A stretch of 64,000 nucleotides of DNA from Roridomyces roridus (GCA_029378245.1 JARKIF010000026.1:1-64000); one strand, 5' to 3'. Shown: positions 10,601-20,211, counted from the stretch's first letter. Made by a program: numbers and translations. Notes: generated by a model from the letters alone, not told the origin.

Positions 10601-13600
10601 AGATTTCTTGTTGGAGCCGACATTTCAACCCGCACTTTGGTACGCCAAAGTCCTGGCTCAACTGCTACCTGCCAACGAGCGTCAGTTCGACGAAGGAAGA
10701 TACCTCACCCCAATGAGGGATGTGGATATTGAGATGGTACGATTACTGCTCATGAGCTACCAATTGGATGGCATTGAGAACAACTCACGGAGCGAAGATC
10801 GGTATGAGGTGACTTGCGAGCCCGACGGAATAATCTTGTGCATATCAGATCGTGAGGAAGCTACGAGAATCTTCTTGAATCGATACCTTCTGGTTCCTGG
10901 ATTTCCGTTAGAGTCTTGGTATAATCACCAGAGACATTTGCACCCTACTGACGGGCCCGAATTGCTGCGTGATTGTCTGCCTCTGAAAATGCTCAGTGAC
11001 GGCGGTGCTGTCATGTTCAATTGTAAATTGAACCAGTGGACACATACCTGGACTGGGACTGAGTATGAATCACCCAGCGTAGATGCTCCATTGTCTCCGT
11101 CACTGCACAGCTCTATGCCAAGTCTATGCACCATTAGTCCCTCCGACAACAATCAGTCTGAAACGGATGAACGTACCCGTCCAGTACTCCCCGGAGATCC
11201 CGGCGAGACTCTTGAAGACCGACTGAACCTATGGGCACGCGCTGCAGAGAAGAACACAGCTCCACGGACACCGCCATTGCCACGCAGTCATCGACTCGGT
11301 GATGTGCTTGGTGACACCGTTGCTGCCTTGTTGAGCTTCTTCCAGCCGTACCCCGGTGATGACTCTGCCATGTGGTCTAGCGAGAATCGCCGACGATTCC
11401 ATGTTGTTCGTCTCGATCATGAAACTGTGATTATCGAAGATGATCTCGTCAACTTTGCAATCCCGCTCGAGATGAAGTACTTACGCGGATCGGGATTCCC
11501 GCTCATCGAATGGTATGCTCGCAAGAGAGCTGCAGCCCTTGGGATCGAGGACTACGAGCCCTCGCCTATCCACAGTTTCACCACGGAGGAAATCCTTGCA
11601 GATGGAGTGCAGCAGTATCTCCATGATGTAGGCCGTCACTTACCCGAATTCGAGCAAGTTGCCATCGAAAGGATACCCCGCGAGCCGGATGATGCGCAAC
11701 TTGACGGGCCGGACTTGTTTTTGATCACCATTCGGATGGGAGAGTTGCGTCTGCACGAAGAGATCACCGAGGAGGAATTATTGAATCCCCGATTGGATCT
11801 TGTCGAATGGGTTCGCAAGCGCAAGCTCAAGCACGTGCTCAGGGAAGATGAAAGCGGGTTAGACTACCGCTGGATGATGGAAACATTGTTCAATGAACCG
11901 GAGACCGGAACGGAGGGCGCATCTGTCCTGCAATGCTTTGCCGCACAGATACCTGCCGACAGCGTCAAAGGAATATCCCGCACTGCATCCAAGCCGAAAC
12001 TTACTGATCGGATCGTCGCTCGACCTCTGGTGATTGTCGTTCGAGTCAATGGAGAGCCCGTGAGAGCTCTGGTTGATACTGGTTCCCTCGGAGACTTGAT
12101 TTCTACTTCTCTCGCAGATCAGCTTAAACTGCGAAAGAAACAGCTATCGGAGCCACTCACCTTGAATCTTGCCGTTCAAGGTTCGCGTTCGAACATCAAC
12201 CATTCTGTCGAGGTCAAACTCAGCTATCAAGACACCTCGGAGATCAGAGAATTCTTGGTTGCAAACCTGAGTGGATATGACATGATCCTTGGCACGGCCT
12301 GGTTATTCCAACACCAGGTAAGTGTCGGTTTCAATCCTTCTCGTGTTTGTATCGGCAGCGCTGACGTACTTCCTCTTGAAGGGGTAACTACCGCCCGGGT
12401 TTACGCTGGCGCAGTTGGTATACGAGAAGAGGACTTGGATGCCGCCCGAAATCAGATTCTTGAATATGCGAAGCCTATTTGTAAAACTGCTATTGAAACT
12501 GGCTTACCACCTTTACGTGCGATTAACCATGAGATCCCATTGATTGACGAGAATTTGATCTTGCCATGGCGGCCATCGCGCTGCCCCGAGGCTTTGAGAG
12601 AACAATGGGACTTGAAACGGCAGACTTACCTGAAGGCTGGCCGTTGGGAAGTTACGAACGCGAGCAATACCGCGCCGTTACTGTTAATACCAAAGGTCAA
12701 AACAAATCCTCCAGGACTTCGAGTCGTTGTGGACTTACGAGCTCGAAACGCAAATACGAAGAAAATGACTTCGCCGTTGCCGGACATGGAAGGAATATTG
12801 CGGCGTGTATCGCGCTGCAAGTTCCGTTCTCTGATCGATGGTCAGGACGCCTACGAGCAGATTCGGGTTATTCCCGAGCATGTACCGCGCACTGCTGTTA
12901 GTACCCCTGATGGAAATATGATCAGCCACGTACTGCAGCAAGGAGACTGCAATGCACCAGCCACTTACCAGTCGCTGATGAATCACCTATTCGGTGAATA
13001 TATTGGCCGTTTCATGGACGTCTATCTTGACGATATAATCATCTACTCGGACACGTTAGAGGAACACGTCAAGCATATCAAATTGATTATAGACATACTG
13101 AAACACGAGAAGCTTTACCTTAGTGCCAATAAAATGCAGATCTTGAAATCCGAGTTGCAGATACTCGGTCGTGTCGTTGACAATGACGGTATCCGTATGG
13201 ACCCCCACAAGGTTGACACTGTCGTGAACTGGAAAGTCCCGACGAACCGTGAGCTTCTTCGCGGATTCCTCGGGTCTGTAACGTACCTTGGAGGCGACGT
13301 CCCGGGAGTGCACATCCCGATGGGTATCCTACATGAGTTAACGAGCGACTCGGTGCCGTACCGATGGAGTTTCACTCACCAACGAGCATTTGAGGATGTG
13401 AAGCGGTTGGTAGCGCAGAGCCGTGACCACCATCGTACACCACTTGATTACAAGGACGGCGCGCCGCCAATCTGGCTTGTGACCGACGGATGTAGCTCCG
13501 GTGTATCTGGAGTTGTGTGCCAAGGCGAGGATTGGAAGAACGCCAAGGTTGCGGCGTTCTTTTCGGCCAAATTGAATTCTGCACAGCAGAATTATCCCGT

Positions 13601-16600
13601 CCACGAGATCGAAATGCTTGCCGGCATTGAGTCCATGCTGAGGCATCGAGACATCCTACAGGGATGTAAATTCACGTGGGTCACCGACCACAAAGGATTG
13701 ACTCACTTGGTGAATCAAAAGAACCTATCTGGACGGCAAGCAAGGTGGATTGAGAAAATATCCACGTACAATTTCGATATCATGTACATACCTGGGACGG
13801 AAAATGTCCTAGCGGATGCGCTATCGCGGATTTACTCCAACGAAGCCCCAGGTACTGTGCGCGCGCGATCAGAATACACATATCATGATGTGGTTGACAA
13901 CGACGTACTGAATATTGCGTCAATCACCATGCCAGTCTTTGCTGGTTTGGAGGCGCGTGCGTTGACAACAGACCGACAGACCCGATCAATGACACGAAAA
14001 GCCGCCGAAGCTACCGAGCAGAGTTTGGGTTCAGACTCCCGTATGTCCCCAAAGGAGGGCGAGGGTACCAACCAAAATTCACCAAATTCATCAACCCGAA
14101 TGCAAACTCGAAGCAGAAAAGTCCAGATTGACGATACAGCGAAGGCCGAGAATAGCCAGATACCGTCGGAAGATAGCCGGATGAAACAGCCAGAACGCCG
14201 GTCCACGGATCAAACGCCAACGCAGGTGCACAACACTCGGAGTCGGAGCCGTGCAGAACAAAATGCACCGCCGAAGACGCCCCGAGTGATCGACAGTCGA
14301 GAGGGAGATGAAGGCAAGAGCAGAGCACGCGGCGTGACAGCTGTCAACACCGCCTCGGACGGATCAGAAATTCCGTCCCGAGACTCCGGAGCTCCTTCTC
14401 ACGAACTCCCACCTGACGCCGTGCAGGCATCGCTTGAAGACGACTCTCAGCTAGTCAACGACTTTGAACACCTGGATGACTCTCTGCTGAATGTCGTCAA
14501 CTCTGGCTGGCAAGGCCTTGATCTCTCCAAACTTCTGGCCAGTTCCTACGCCGAGGACTCGTTCTTCAAGAAGATACTGGAATCTCCGAAGGAATACCGG
14601 AACTTTGAGATTGAAAATGGACTGATCTTTCTATCTCAAGACGACCATCGTGTACTCTGTGTCCCGAAGACGACCTACCACGGACGGAACGTGCGCGAGA
14701 TTGTCATCTCGGAAGCTCATTCAATTCTCGCACATCTGGGTGTCCGAAAGACTCTCGACTATCTGCGTGACCACTTCTGGTGGAAAGACATGGTGGATGA
14801 CACCCGTAGCTTCTGTGAATCATGTCCTACGTGTAAACGAAGCAAGCCAAGTAATCAACGGCCCTACGGTTTATTGCACTCGCTGAATCCGCCGACTGAG
14901 CCTTGGGAATCTATCGGCGTCGACTTCGTTGGACCGCTACCTGAGTCCCGAGACCGAGATGGAGTGTACAACTCAATTGCTGTCATCATCGACTTACTCA
15001 CCGGGATGGTGCATATCGTTCCAACGCGGATCAACTACACTGCGAGGCAAATGGCTGAACTTATGTTCGAGCACGTCTATAGACTCCATGGTCTTCCTAG
15101 GTCAATTGTGAGCGATAGGGACTCGCTGTTCACTAGCCTGTTTTGGAAACGACTCCACGAACTAATTGGTGTCAAGCTCAAGATGTCCAGTGCATACCAT
15201 CCGGAGACAGACGGAAGCACCGAACGTGCGAATCGAACCGTAACGCAGATGCTGCGTCAATGCATTGGTCCCAAACAGAAAGACTGGGTATCTAAGTTGC
15301 CGGCTATTGAAGTTGCCCTGAACTCGGCGCGTTCCGAAACTACTGGTTACTCTCCATTCTTCCTGAACACGGGCCGGATGCCTCGAGCGCTATTATGGAA
15401 TTCTGACAAGTCTCGTGCCTATCCTGGTGTAGCTAATTTCGCTCTGCAACGGAGACTTGCCATTATGGCTGCCCACGATAGTATGCTCGCTTCTCGTGTG
15501 AAACAGACGCGCAATGCCAATCGCAAACGGCAACCAGCTCCATTTGTGGCTGGGGACCTCGTTTATCTGTCTTCGAAGAACATCGCATTCGAGAAGGGAT
15601 TAGCCCGCAAGCTTATTCCCAAGTACATCGGTCCCTATGCTATTGTCAAAGATTTTGGGAATGAATCCTTCCAACTTGAACTCCCCGCTAATTTGAAGCA
15701 GCGTGGCATTCATGACGTGTTTCACGCGTCTCTCCTCCGCATCCATGTTCCGAACGATGACCGCAAGTTTCCCGGAAGGTTAGAAAATCAACTGGGGATA
15801 TCCTTAGCCGACGAGACCAATGAATGGGCTGTGGACGAAATAATCGGTCATTTTGGGCGCCGCACCAAGGCACTGTTTCAAGTAAAATGGAAATCGGGGG
15901 ACACGAGTTGGATGCCGTATGAACAAGCGAAGCGGCTCCAAGTGTTTGCTGATTATCTGGAGTCACAAGGTGCATCTGACATAAAGGCACTAGTGTATGG
16001 CTCGGGGAGACCCGATAGCGGCGAAGATTTATTCCTTGGAGCAATCCTGCTACAGGGTTGGGTATATAATCCAATTGACGACCTCGCTGAATTTGCCCCC
16101 ATCGAACTCCCCTCATTTACATCGTTCAAATCATCGCACTTACCCCTCATGCCTCAGTTTGACCCCGAATTCTGGACCAACCACCAATTCGAGACCAGTG
16201 ATCATGGCTATCCGGACGATCGAGCCCAGGCCATTCAGGAGTTCAACGAGGAGCACAACTTTCTTCGACGTGTCAACGTCTACCTCCTCATCCTCCGCTA
16301 CCCGAACGGCAACTTCGAATTGATGCACGTCCAGACACTCCAGTTGTTTTCGCAGTTCAATCAGGTCCTCGCCTCTCTGGGTCCCGGGGACAGCTTACCC
16401 AATGTGTACCCCGCCGGATTCCTTCGCTTTGCCGCGGATGCCAACGAACTCGATAACAGCCTTTTGTGTTGGCTTACATTCGGCATCGGCCCTGATGGGC
16501 ATCGTTTTATCGTCCGTCCCAATGCACCTTTCAGTACTCCTGCCACGCCCAAGAACATGCTGGTGCTCGACCACCAGATAATGCCGCCTCACCTCTATGT

Positions 16601-17189
16601 GCACCCGAAGGAGCATGTTGTTATCTCTCTGACCCAGCACAAGGTCCTCTCCGCTGCGCGCGAGGAACTCTCTCGGCGTGATTTATATCACGAGGAGAAG
16701 CGGGCCCAGGAGCGACTGGCGCGAGAGAACGACGGGCCACGCGATAACTCGCGTGATACATCTGTCTCGCGCAAACGTGCGCGCTCGCAGAAATGGTCGG
16801 CTCAGGTTGTGCAGTCTCGTGCGCACTCGGTCTTCTCTGACCATCGTTCGTCGGTCGGATCCCTCGGCTTTGGAGGCATGGGTCTCGATACGCCGATTCA
16901 TCACCCTACTCAGGGTCTCCCTGGTTTCCCCGACATCATGGTTCCGTCCACTTTCCCCGTTGCGGGACCATCCCACGCTGCCGCCGGCTCGACTCAAATC
17001 AACAACGATAATCCCATCGGCCCGGCCAACTCGGCTACGGCCTCCGGCGCTCCTGGCCCTTCGCCAGTCGTCGAACTCAACGGCTCGGCTGCGGACCCTG
17101 CGTCTACTTCGGATAATGGGAAGGGGAAGAGGAAGGCTGATGAAATTTCAGGTGAAGATGGAGACGGCATGGAGCAGGACCACAACTGA
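7602..17189 (+). CDS. Gag-Pol polyprotein of the chromovirus, with extra domains
   Basis: The frame is 3195 codons. The first ATG that looks natural is at 7671 (MATNPTNPNN), 23 codons into the open frame. Gag core lies at about residues 540-710, and a CX2CX4HX4C zinc knuckle at 816-829. An unusual 450-residue duplicated module follows, then an aspartic protease with VDTGS (Asp about 1492). Reverse transcriptase has YLDD (Asp 1810/1811). RNase H has VTDG (Asp about 1962), the HEIEML Glu and a final DALSR Asp. A charged, Ser/Arg-rich linker precedes an integrase with an HHCC finger and a D,D-35-E core (DFVG, SDRD, STER). A chromodomain-like region (VDEIIGHF...FQVKWKSGDTSW) lies near 2740-2790. 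The last 400 or so residues match nothing I recognise and end in basic, nuclear-signal-like KGKRKAD. Gag and Pol share one frame, so no frameshift is needed. Confidence 0.97.
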   Translation: MLVTLGLINRIYRLRRPQHPLLTMATNPTNPNNNNPRQTRSNTRAGLHPPPPPLYSPEAHANETSEAGEPDVVPTDPSISTTAQDSAVKHFPEDSGRKTFSAAPAVMNTDVKVEELSGFPALSHDAAVADAPGFEPASGEDEEGWVPVTRKTSRTHTTRRNSNGSDIVPASPKPTSDDKSDSSTIDKAVQNMSHAELEANARRFQAMSNRYLAEIARKGIPAGASGDAQKENGGYEPPKEHEGMLIDFEDDAQEPGHDNQDGSSIQENASAGPSRKGKGADPGNWGDVAEMQNFSEKDLQQQEEMLANYAEIHRINKQNAKVPTIQGNFAPANTSTPARNASPNGRRSKSPKAHRPRARIETPSAPEGIAPVPGNTPEALPKGDSTSSDEPAQGVAGADAATSQNGKDPIDSLSGHFTKEEIISLVNQKITELALKQLERESATPPAASAPPEDEPRKESTPREWTPGKSAAEAFFEKAFRGSSKSYPVAAGSPSDPSDDSSSDSSDSSSDAEHGGSGKPRKGASSPRLSSKRRRGHERRRKMNLKPIPPSRYNGEPDANAIMRFSRESMTYVNMGNVPKKQQVYFISYYLDGKALDFYNRIVAPSEDSKKWTLDKFFVELFNFCFPVDFRNKQRRKLERCYQGTKTIDEHVAEWSQIFNTIGLEDNQEKVVKLFNSFAFDVQAEVLRMDLDPEYATQEQIIKAAKKAELLLKVAAKVASAAGGSNKRSEHPPKQSQPVSGGSSRDSRPSRGGFRFRGRGRGGRVGGSGRTEAMRTSATSMPTRNVNTRTEANRSNAPGAHLSPQKRNEMLAEGRCFNCNEPGHLARNCPKSQTMRSGNRGKPPGIQANAVNIPSSSTSRNALYESTTVLETMAIGLGVRLELGEGGEPLENFSNISDYDSNGDTDTDSDPSWTNVSTPWDNVDTDSESIAEHPPIRRIGDLWASRAEALLQSAQPYPGETPMTDEQRFAEQRFLVYRVTVNEYVIMDNLHPELDTILHRDFLLEPTFQPALWYAKVLAQLLPANERQFDEGRYLTPMRDVDIEMVRLLLMSYQLDGIENNSRSEDRYEVTCEPDGIILCISDREEATRIFLNRYLLVPGFPLESWYNHQRHLHPTDGPELLRDCLPLKMLSDGGAVMFNCKLNQWTHTWTGTEYESPSVDAPLSPSLHSSMPSLCTISPSDNNQSETDERTRPVLPGDPGETLEDRLNLWARAAEKNTAPRTPPLPRSHRLGDVLGDTVAALLSFFQPYPGDDSAMWSSENRRRFHVVRLDHETVIIEDDLVNFAIPLEMKYLRGSGFPLIEWYARKRAAALGIEDYEPSPIHSFTTEEILADGVQQYLHDVGRHLPEFEQVAIERIPREPDDAQLDGPDLFLITIRMGELRLHEEITEEELLNPRLDLVEWVRKRKLKHVLREDESGLDYRWMMETLFNEPETGTEGASVLQCFAAQIPADSVKGISRTASKPKLTDRIVARPLVIVVRVNGEPVRALVDTGSLGDLISTSLADQLKLRKKQLSEPLTLNLAVQGSRSNINHSVEVKLSYQDTSEIREFLVANLSGYDMILGTAWLFQHQVSVGFNPSRVCIGSADVLPLEGVTTARVYAGAVGIREEDLDAARNQILEYAKPICKTAIETGLPPLRAINHEIPLIDENLILPWRPSRCPEALREQWDLKRQTYLKAGRWEVTNASNTAPLLLIPKVKTNPPGLRVVVDLRARNANTKKMTSPLPDMEGILRRVSRCKFRSLIDGQDAYEQIRVIPEHVPRTAVSTPDGNMISHVLQQGDCNAPATYQSLMNHLFGEYIGRFMDVYLDDIIIYSDTLEEHVKHIKLIIDILKHEKLYLSANKMQILKSELQILGRVVDNDGIRMDPHKVDTVVNWKVPTNRELLRGFLGSVTYLGGDVPGVHIPMGILHELTSDSVPYRWSFTHQRAFEDVKRLVAQSRDHHRTPLDYKDGAPPIWLVTDGCSSGVSGVVCQGEDWKNAKVAAFFSAKLNSAQQNYPVHEIEMLAGIESMLRHRDILQGCKFTWVTDHKGLTHLVNQKNLSGRQARWIEKISTYNFDIMYIPGTENVLADALSRIYSNEAPGTVRARSEYTYHDVVDNDVLNIASITMPVFAGLEARALTTDRQTRSMTRKAAEATEQSLGSDSRMSPKEGEGTNQNSPNSSTRMQTRSRKVQIDDTAKAENSQIPSEDSRMKQPERRSTDQTPTQVHNTRSRSRAEQNAPPKTPRVIDSREGDEGKSRARGVTAVNTASDGSEIPSRDSGAPSHELPPDAVQASLEDDSQLVNDFEHLDDSLLNVVNSGWQGLDLSKLLASSYAEDSFFKKILESPKEYRNFEIENGLIFLSQDDHRVLCVPKTTYHGRNVREIVISEAHSILAHLGVRKTLDYLRDHFWWKDMVDDTRSFCESCPTCKRSKPSNQRPYGLLHSLNPPTEPWESIGVDFVGPLPESRDRDGVYNSIAVIIDLLTGMVHIVPTRINYTARQMAELMFEHVYRLHGLPRSIVSDRDSLFTSLFWKRLHELIGVKLKMSSAYHPETDGSTERANRTVTQMLRQCIGPKQKDWVSKLPAIEVALNSARSETTGYSPFFLNTGRMPRALLWNSDKSRAYPGVANFALQRRLAIMAAHDSMLASRVKQTRNANRKRQPAPFVAGDLVYLSSKNIAFEKGLARKLIPKYIGPYAIVKDFGNESFQLELPANLKQRGIHDVFHASLLRIHVPNDDRKFPGRLENQLGISLADETNEWAVDEIIGHFGRRTKALFQVKWKSGDTSWMPYEQAKRLQVFADYLESQGASDIKALVYGSGRPDSGEDLFLGAILLQGWVYNPIDDLAEFAPIELPSFTSFKSSHLPLMPQFDPEFWTNHQFETSDHGYPDDRAQAIQEFNEEHNFLRRVNVYLLILRYPNGNFELMHVQTLQLFSQFNQVLASLGPGDSLPNVYPAGFLRFAADANELDNSLLCWLTFGIGPDGHRFIVRPNAPFSTPATPKNMLVLDHQIMPPHLYVHPKEHVVISLTQHKVLSAAREELSRRDLYHEEKRAQERLARENDGPRDNSRDTSVSRKRARSQKWSAQVVQSRAHSVFSDHRSSVGSLGFGGMGLDTPIHHPTQGLPGFPDIMVPSTFPVAGPSHAAAGSTQINNDNPIGPANSATASGAPGPSPVVELNGSAADPASTSDNGKGKRKADEISGEDGDGMEQDHN
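10410..11850 (+). repeat. Duplicated coding module between nucleocapsid and protease
   Basis: Within the polyprotein two copies of the same module follow each other. One starts RIGDLWASRAEALL...QPYPG, the other RLGDVLGDTVAALL...QPYPG. Each contains two further related lobes of about 45 residues, recognisable by a hydrophobic strand, an acidic turn and a closing F-x-L-x-W-(Y/V) motif: FQPALWYAK, FPLESWYNH, FPLIEWYAR and LDLVEWVRK. Gypsy elements known to me have nothing between the zinc knuckle and the protease but a short linker. Confidence 0.75.
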
Positions 17190-17225
17190 TCGAGTCCGCC
17201 GCTATGCGCCGGCCTGGAGGGCGGG

Positions 17226-17555
17226 TGTAACGGTATCATCTGATTATCACATCATCACATCACTAATCAATCTCCGCTGATCGCTTACTATTTAATTTCT
17301 CAACTCACGTACATCCTAGAATCCCGCTCCGCTCTATCCTGTATGTAGTTAGTTGCCGACATGTACCACTGTTCCGTTTCTCATCATATGTTTCACCTCT
17401 AGTAGTATAAAAGCCTGAATGTTCGTAGTTAGCTCTTTGGTCAATCTAATTGTTACGCCACTCATCCTGTTCGCTCGACCACCGAACACCTCTTTTGAAC
17501 CTCTACTTGTGTATCGGAACTAGCAGTGTACTTCGGTTCCCTGCTCTCCGCTACA
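17226..17555 (+). repeat. 3' LTR (330 bp)
   Basis: Identical by eye to the 5' LTR. Followed by the second AAATT target duplication at 17556-17560, where the MYND exon resumes. Confidence 0.97.
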
Positions 17556-18054
17556 AAATTCTGCAATATCAATGGTCACTCCCGCGCCTGTGCACCCGGA
17601 GAGACGGATTACGATGGACCGGTGGAGTATAAAAAGGCTTTGGAGAATCCGAGCAGGATGGTACGCCTCCTTGCAAAGTATTTGGACGATTATGAGCAGG
17701 GTATGGACGATTTATCAGTCTGGATAACCCCATTTCTGACACTGCTGGCAGAGCACCGCGCGACCTGGCAGGAAGGTCCCGACGCGATTGTGACGGAGAC
17801 TCTCGTGCCGATTCCGTCGTCGGTGTCGTCCGAACAAGCAATAGAGGACTTGAAGAAGGAGAAGATTTCTCCGGGTCGTTGTTAAATTACTTGCGTCGCT
17901 GTTTTTCTTGAAGCTTGTGCAATTACAACACCGATTCAGCCGCCCTTGTTTTGGAATTAGACGCTGCCATCTACTGATTTGCCTACGATTTTATCACCCT
18001 TTCAACATTGACAAACGCGTGCCAGACACGAGAAGCATCCCGCTCTTCTTATCC

Positions 18055-18372
18055 CTAACTAAGCTCCGCCCGCGCAAATCTCATTCGGCCCTCCGCAAAC
18101 GCACACCGCGTGGTCAAGACGTGGATCCGCTGATGACCGTACAAGTTGAGTTCAAACTCGGTATCAATGCAACCCTCGACGACCCGCAGCTTCCCCCCGA
18201 TCTCACTGCAGAATGGCTGGGTTTCCGACAGTCCATTTCCCGTAATAAAGCTGGCCAGGATGTTGGCAACGATCTGCTTGTCCGTATCTGAGATATTTCC
18301 CTTGATGGTCTTGACGTCCACGTTTGGTGCGGGGGGCAGCGAGCGCTGGAACAAGTCCCAAGCGGTGGTCAT
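18055..18372 (-). pseudogene. Hotdog thioesterase gene T3, collapsed
   Basis: It starts MTTAWDLFQRSLPPAP and matches the first exon of T1 down to SEIGGKLRVVEG. It then jumps directly to a last-exon-like stretch (VLTTRCAFAEGRMRFARAEL), so the two middle exons, including the one with the catalytic HGG, are gone. A stop follows, and the remaining C-terminal homology (RDKKSGMLLVSGTR) continues downstream in another frame. It cannot encode a working thioesterase. Confidence 0.7.
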
Positions 18373-18482
18373 GGGGTCAAGCAGAGTCAGTAATGCTCCC
18401 GAGACCGGATTATATGTTCCAAGGAAACGTAACCGCAACTCAAACTTATCGGACGGCAAACGGAGATGCGATAAATCATCAT

Positions 18483-19196
18483 TCAACGCGCACCCAGCAT
18501 GGATGAACACACGAATTTGAACAGAGGGAATCCGCGGTGACGGACGACAGCGGCGGAGAAGCGTCGGACGTGAAAGCAAGTGTGGTTAGCACATATTATT
18601 ATTCCGGAACACGAGGTTATGACCAGGGTAATGCCGCTAGAATACGATACGTAAGTATCAGAGAGTTCAATCTGAATTCACGCACAGCGGGGCCGGGTGA
18701 TGCCAATGGATGTTCATATTCTGCGAGACCCCCGAACCGTCGAACCCCTTGGTTCGTCCGAGCAGAACTGATGCAGCGATGGTCGTTCTACTCAAGTAAA
18801 CCTCAAGTACCAAAGCCAAGAACTTGACTTACAAGTCAACGATGTACGCCGCACACCCATCATGCATCTTTCCATACACATTGCACATCTCTGCTTGCGT
18901 GAAAAAGTTTCAGAGTAGTGACAGTGAAAAAGACACTCACCCTCCGTAACTTGAATCTCCCAAATTGCCTCCGCCGCCGGCTCCTTCCTCTCCTTCTCCC
19001 ACACATTCGCCTCAGAAAATTCTAGCCTACTGCCAATATCCCTGCAATACGGCTCCTTGCCGCTGGTGGTCAAGAATGCAAAGATATTGACCCAAATCTG
19101 CTTCTCCTCTTCCGAAATGTTGCCTCTGATATTCTTGACGTCGGATTGAATCGCGCGGGGCAGGGAGCGTTGGAACGAGTGCCAGCTGGAAGACAT
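18483..19196 (-). CDS. Hotdog-fold thioesterase T2 with replaced C-terminus
   Basis: Exons 19196-18941, 18890-18833, 18787-18686 and 18636-18483 give about 189 residues. Exons 2 and 3 have exactly the lengths of T1 (58 and 102 nt). Exon 2 encodes MCNVYGKMHDGCAAYIVD, where the HGG of the active-site loop has become HDG. After the GITLVIT stretch at the start of the last exon, homology to T1 stops and an unrelated tail follows. It is probably a degenerating duplicate of T1; activity is doubtful. Confidence 0.55.
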
Positions 19197-19473
19197 TGAG
19201 GGGAAAGAGAGGAATGGTGAACTGGGTTGTGTTCCAAGTTGGCGCTCCAGGCTAGGGTCGGCCCGTGCCGTGCAAGTGCGGCATTGTGTCAAGGTCAGCC
19301 GCCGCCACCAGCGTGCCGAGGGTAGCGGACTAGCGGACGAGACAGCGACGACGGGGTCGCCCGAATCATTCTCTTCCAAGAAACACATTCTATATACAGA
19401 AACAAGACTCTAGCTCACCCCGAGTCAGTGCCAGGATAATACAGTTGAAATACGTGTCCTTAGACTCACAAGT

Positions 19474-20211
19474 TCAAAGCTTGACCGCTCTCCCGGCGTT
19501 GAGGAACGTGTGGGTGCCAGACACGACAAGCTTCCCGCTGCTCTTGTCTCTCATCTCACACCGAGAAAGCCTCGCGCGGCCGTCCGCAAAGACAGAGCGT
19601 GCGGTAATCACCAACGTCGTGCCGCTAAGAAAAATCGAAATCAGCCTAGTATGAGCTAACTGCGCGTGCAACGCGTACAGCGGTGCTGGATGGTGCCAAT
19701 GGACATTCATATTCTGCGATACCCCGGAACCATCGAAGCCCTTGACTAGACCCAGCAGAATCGCCGAGGAGACGGTGGATCTAAGCAGGAGGGCATTACT
19801 ACATATCCGCGCAGAAGAAAGGCGACGCACGGGTCTAGCATGAATGCGGCACATCCGCCATGCATCGTGCCATACACATTACACATGCCTGAAACAGTCG
19901 ATGGACTCGGAAACACGACGTTTTTGCCACTCACTTTCGGTGACCTCGATTTCCACGATGATCTCGGCCTCTGCGTCCCCCGTTCTGTCGTCATGCCTCA
20001 CATTGGCCTCCACCACCCGAAGCCTACCACCAATCTCGCTCGCAAAGGGGACGTTGGTCGAGAGCCCGCTGCCAGTGGTAAAGTACGCAAAAGTATTCGC
20101 ACTCAATTGCTTTGCTTCGTCCGAAACGTTGCCACGGATTTTCTTGGCGTCAATGTGGGGTGCTGGAGGCAAGGAGCGAAAAAATGCGTCCCAGGGAGCA
20201 GTCATTGTCAT
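19474..20211 (-). CDS. Hotdog-fold acyl-CoA thioesterase-like protein T1
   Basis: Four exons (20211-19935, 19888-19831, 19780-19679, 19624-19474) join in phase to 195 residues, a usual size for single-domain hotdog thioesterases of the ACOT13/PaaI type. Exon 2 carries the family signature NVYGTMHGGCAAFMLD: the Asn, the HGG loop and the following Asp are the expected active-site elements. The last exon has the typical final strands (GTTLVITAR, VSGTHTF). Such enzymes hydrolyse acyl-CoA or related thioesters; the substrate cannot be told. T2 and T3 downstream are decayed tandem copies. ATG at 20211 is chosen because T2 and T3 align to it. Confidence 0.8.

Larger units (their letters stand above)
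7241..17555 (+). mobile_element. Complete Ty3/gypsy chromovirus, 10.3 kb
   Basis: Two identical 330-bp LTRs, a 5-bp target duplication, one uninterrupted gag-pol frame and a purine-rich stretch (GGAGGGCGGG, one C) abutting the 3' LTR at 17216-17225. The order protease, reverse transcriptase, RNase H, integrase places it in Ty3/gypsy, and a chromodomain-like region after the integrase makes it a chromovirus. Identical LTRs mean a very recent insertion that may still be mobile. It lies in the same orientation as the MYND gene it interrupts. At 10.3 kb it is long for the group because of extra coding sequence in gag-pol. Confidence 0.97.
6172..17885 (+). pseudogene. MYND-finger gene copy 2, split by an LTR retrotransposon
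   Basis: The exon model is 6172-6324, 6375-6481, 6530-6577, 6626-7240, then 17561-17700 and 17752-17885 after the retrotransposon. Removing the element and one copy of the 5-bp duplication gives an uninterrupted 398-codon frame with no other lesion. The N-terminus has a complete MYND-type zinc finger: CDACGRRESS, then CAGCLVSKYCS, spliced to KECQKKDWGEDHRNQC. A roughly 300-residue domain with conserved FIDRV, SFPC, HVNRG and HFHASFWPLPR stretches follows, and the tail reads QAIEDLKKEK...GRC. MYND fingers usually mediate protein-protein contacts; the rest is unknown to me. If transcribed, the 5' part would read into the LTR and stop at 7293-7295. Confidence 0.85.
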
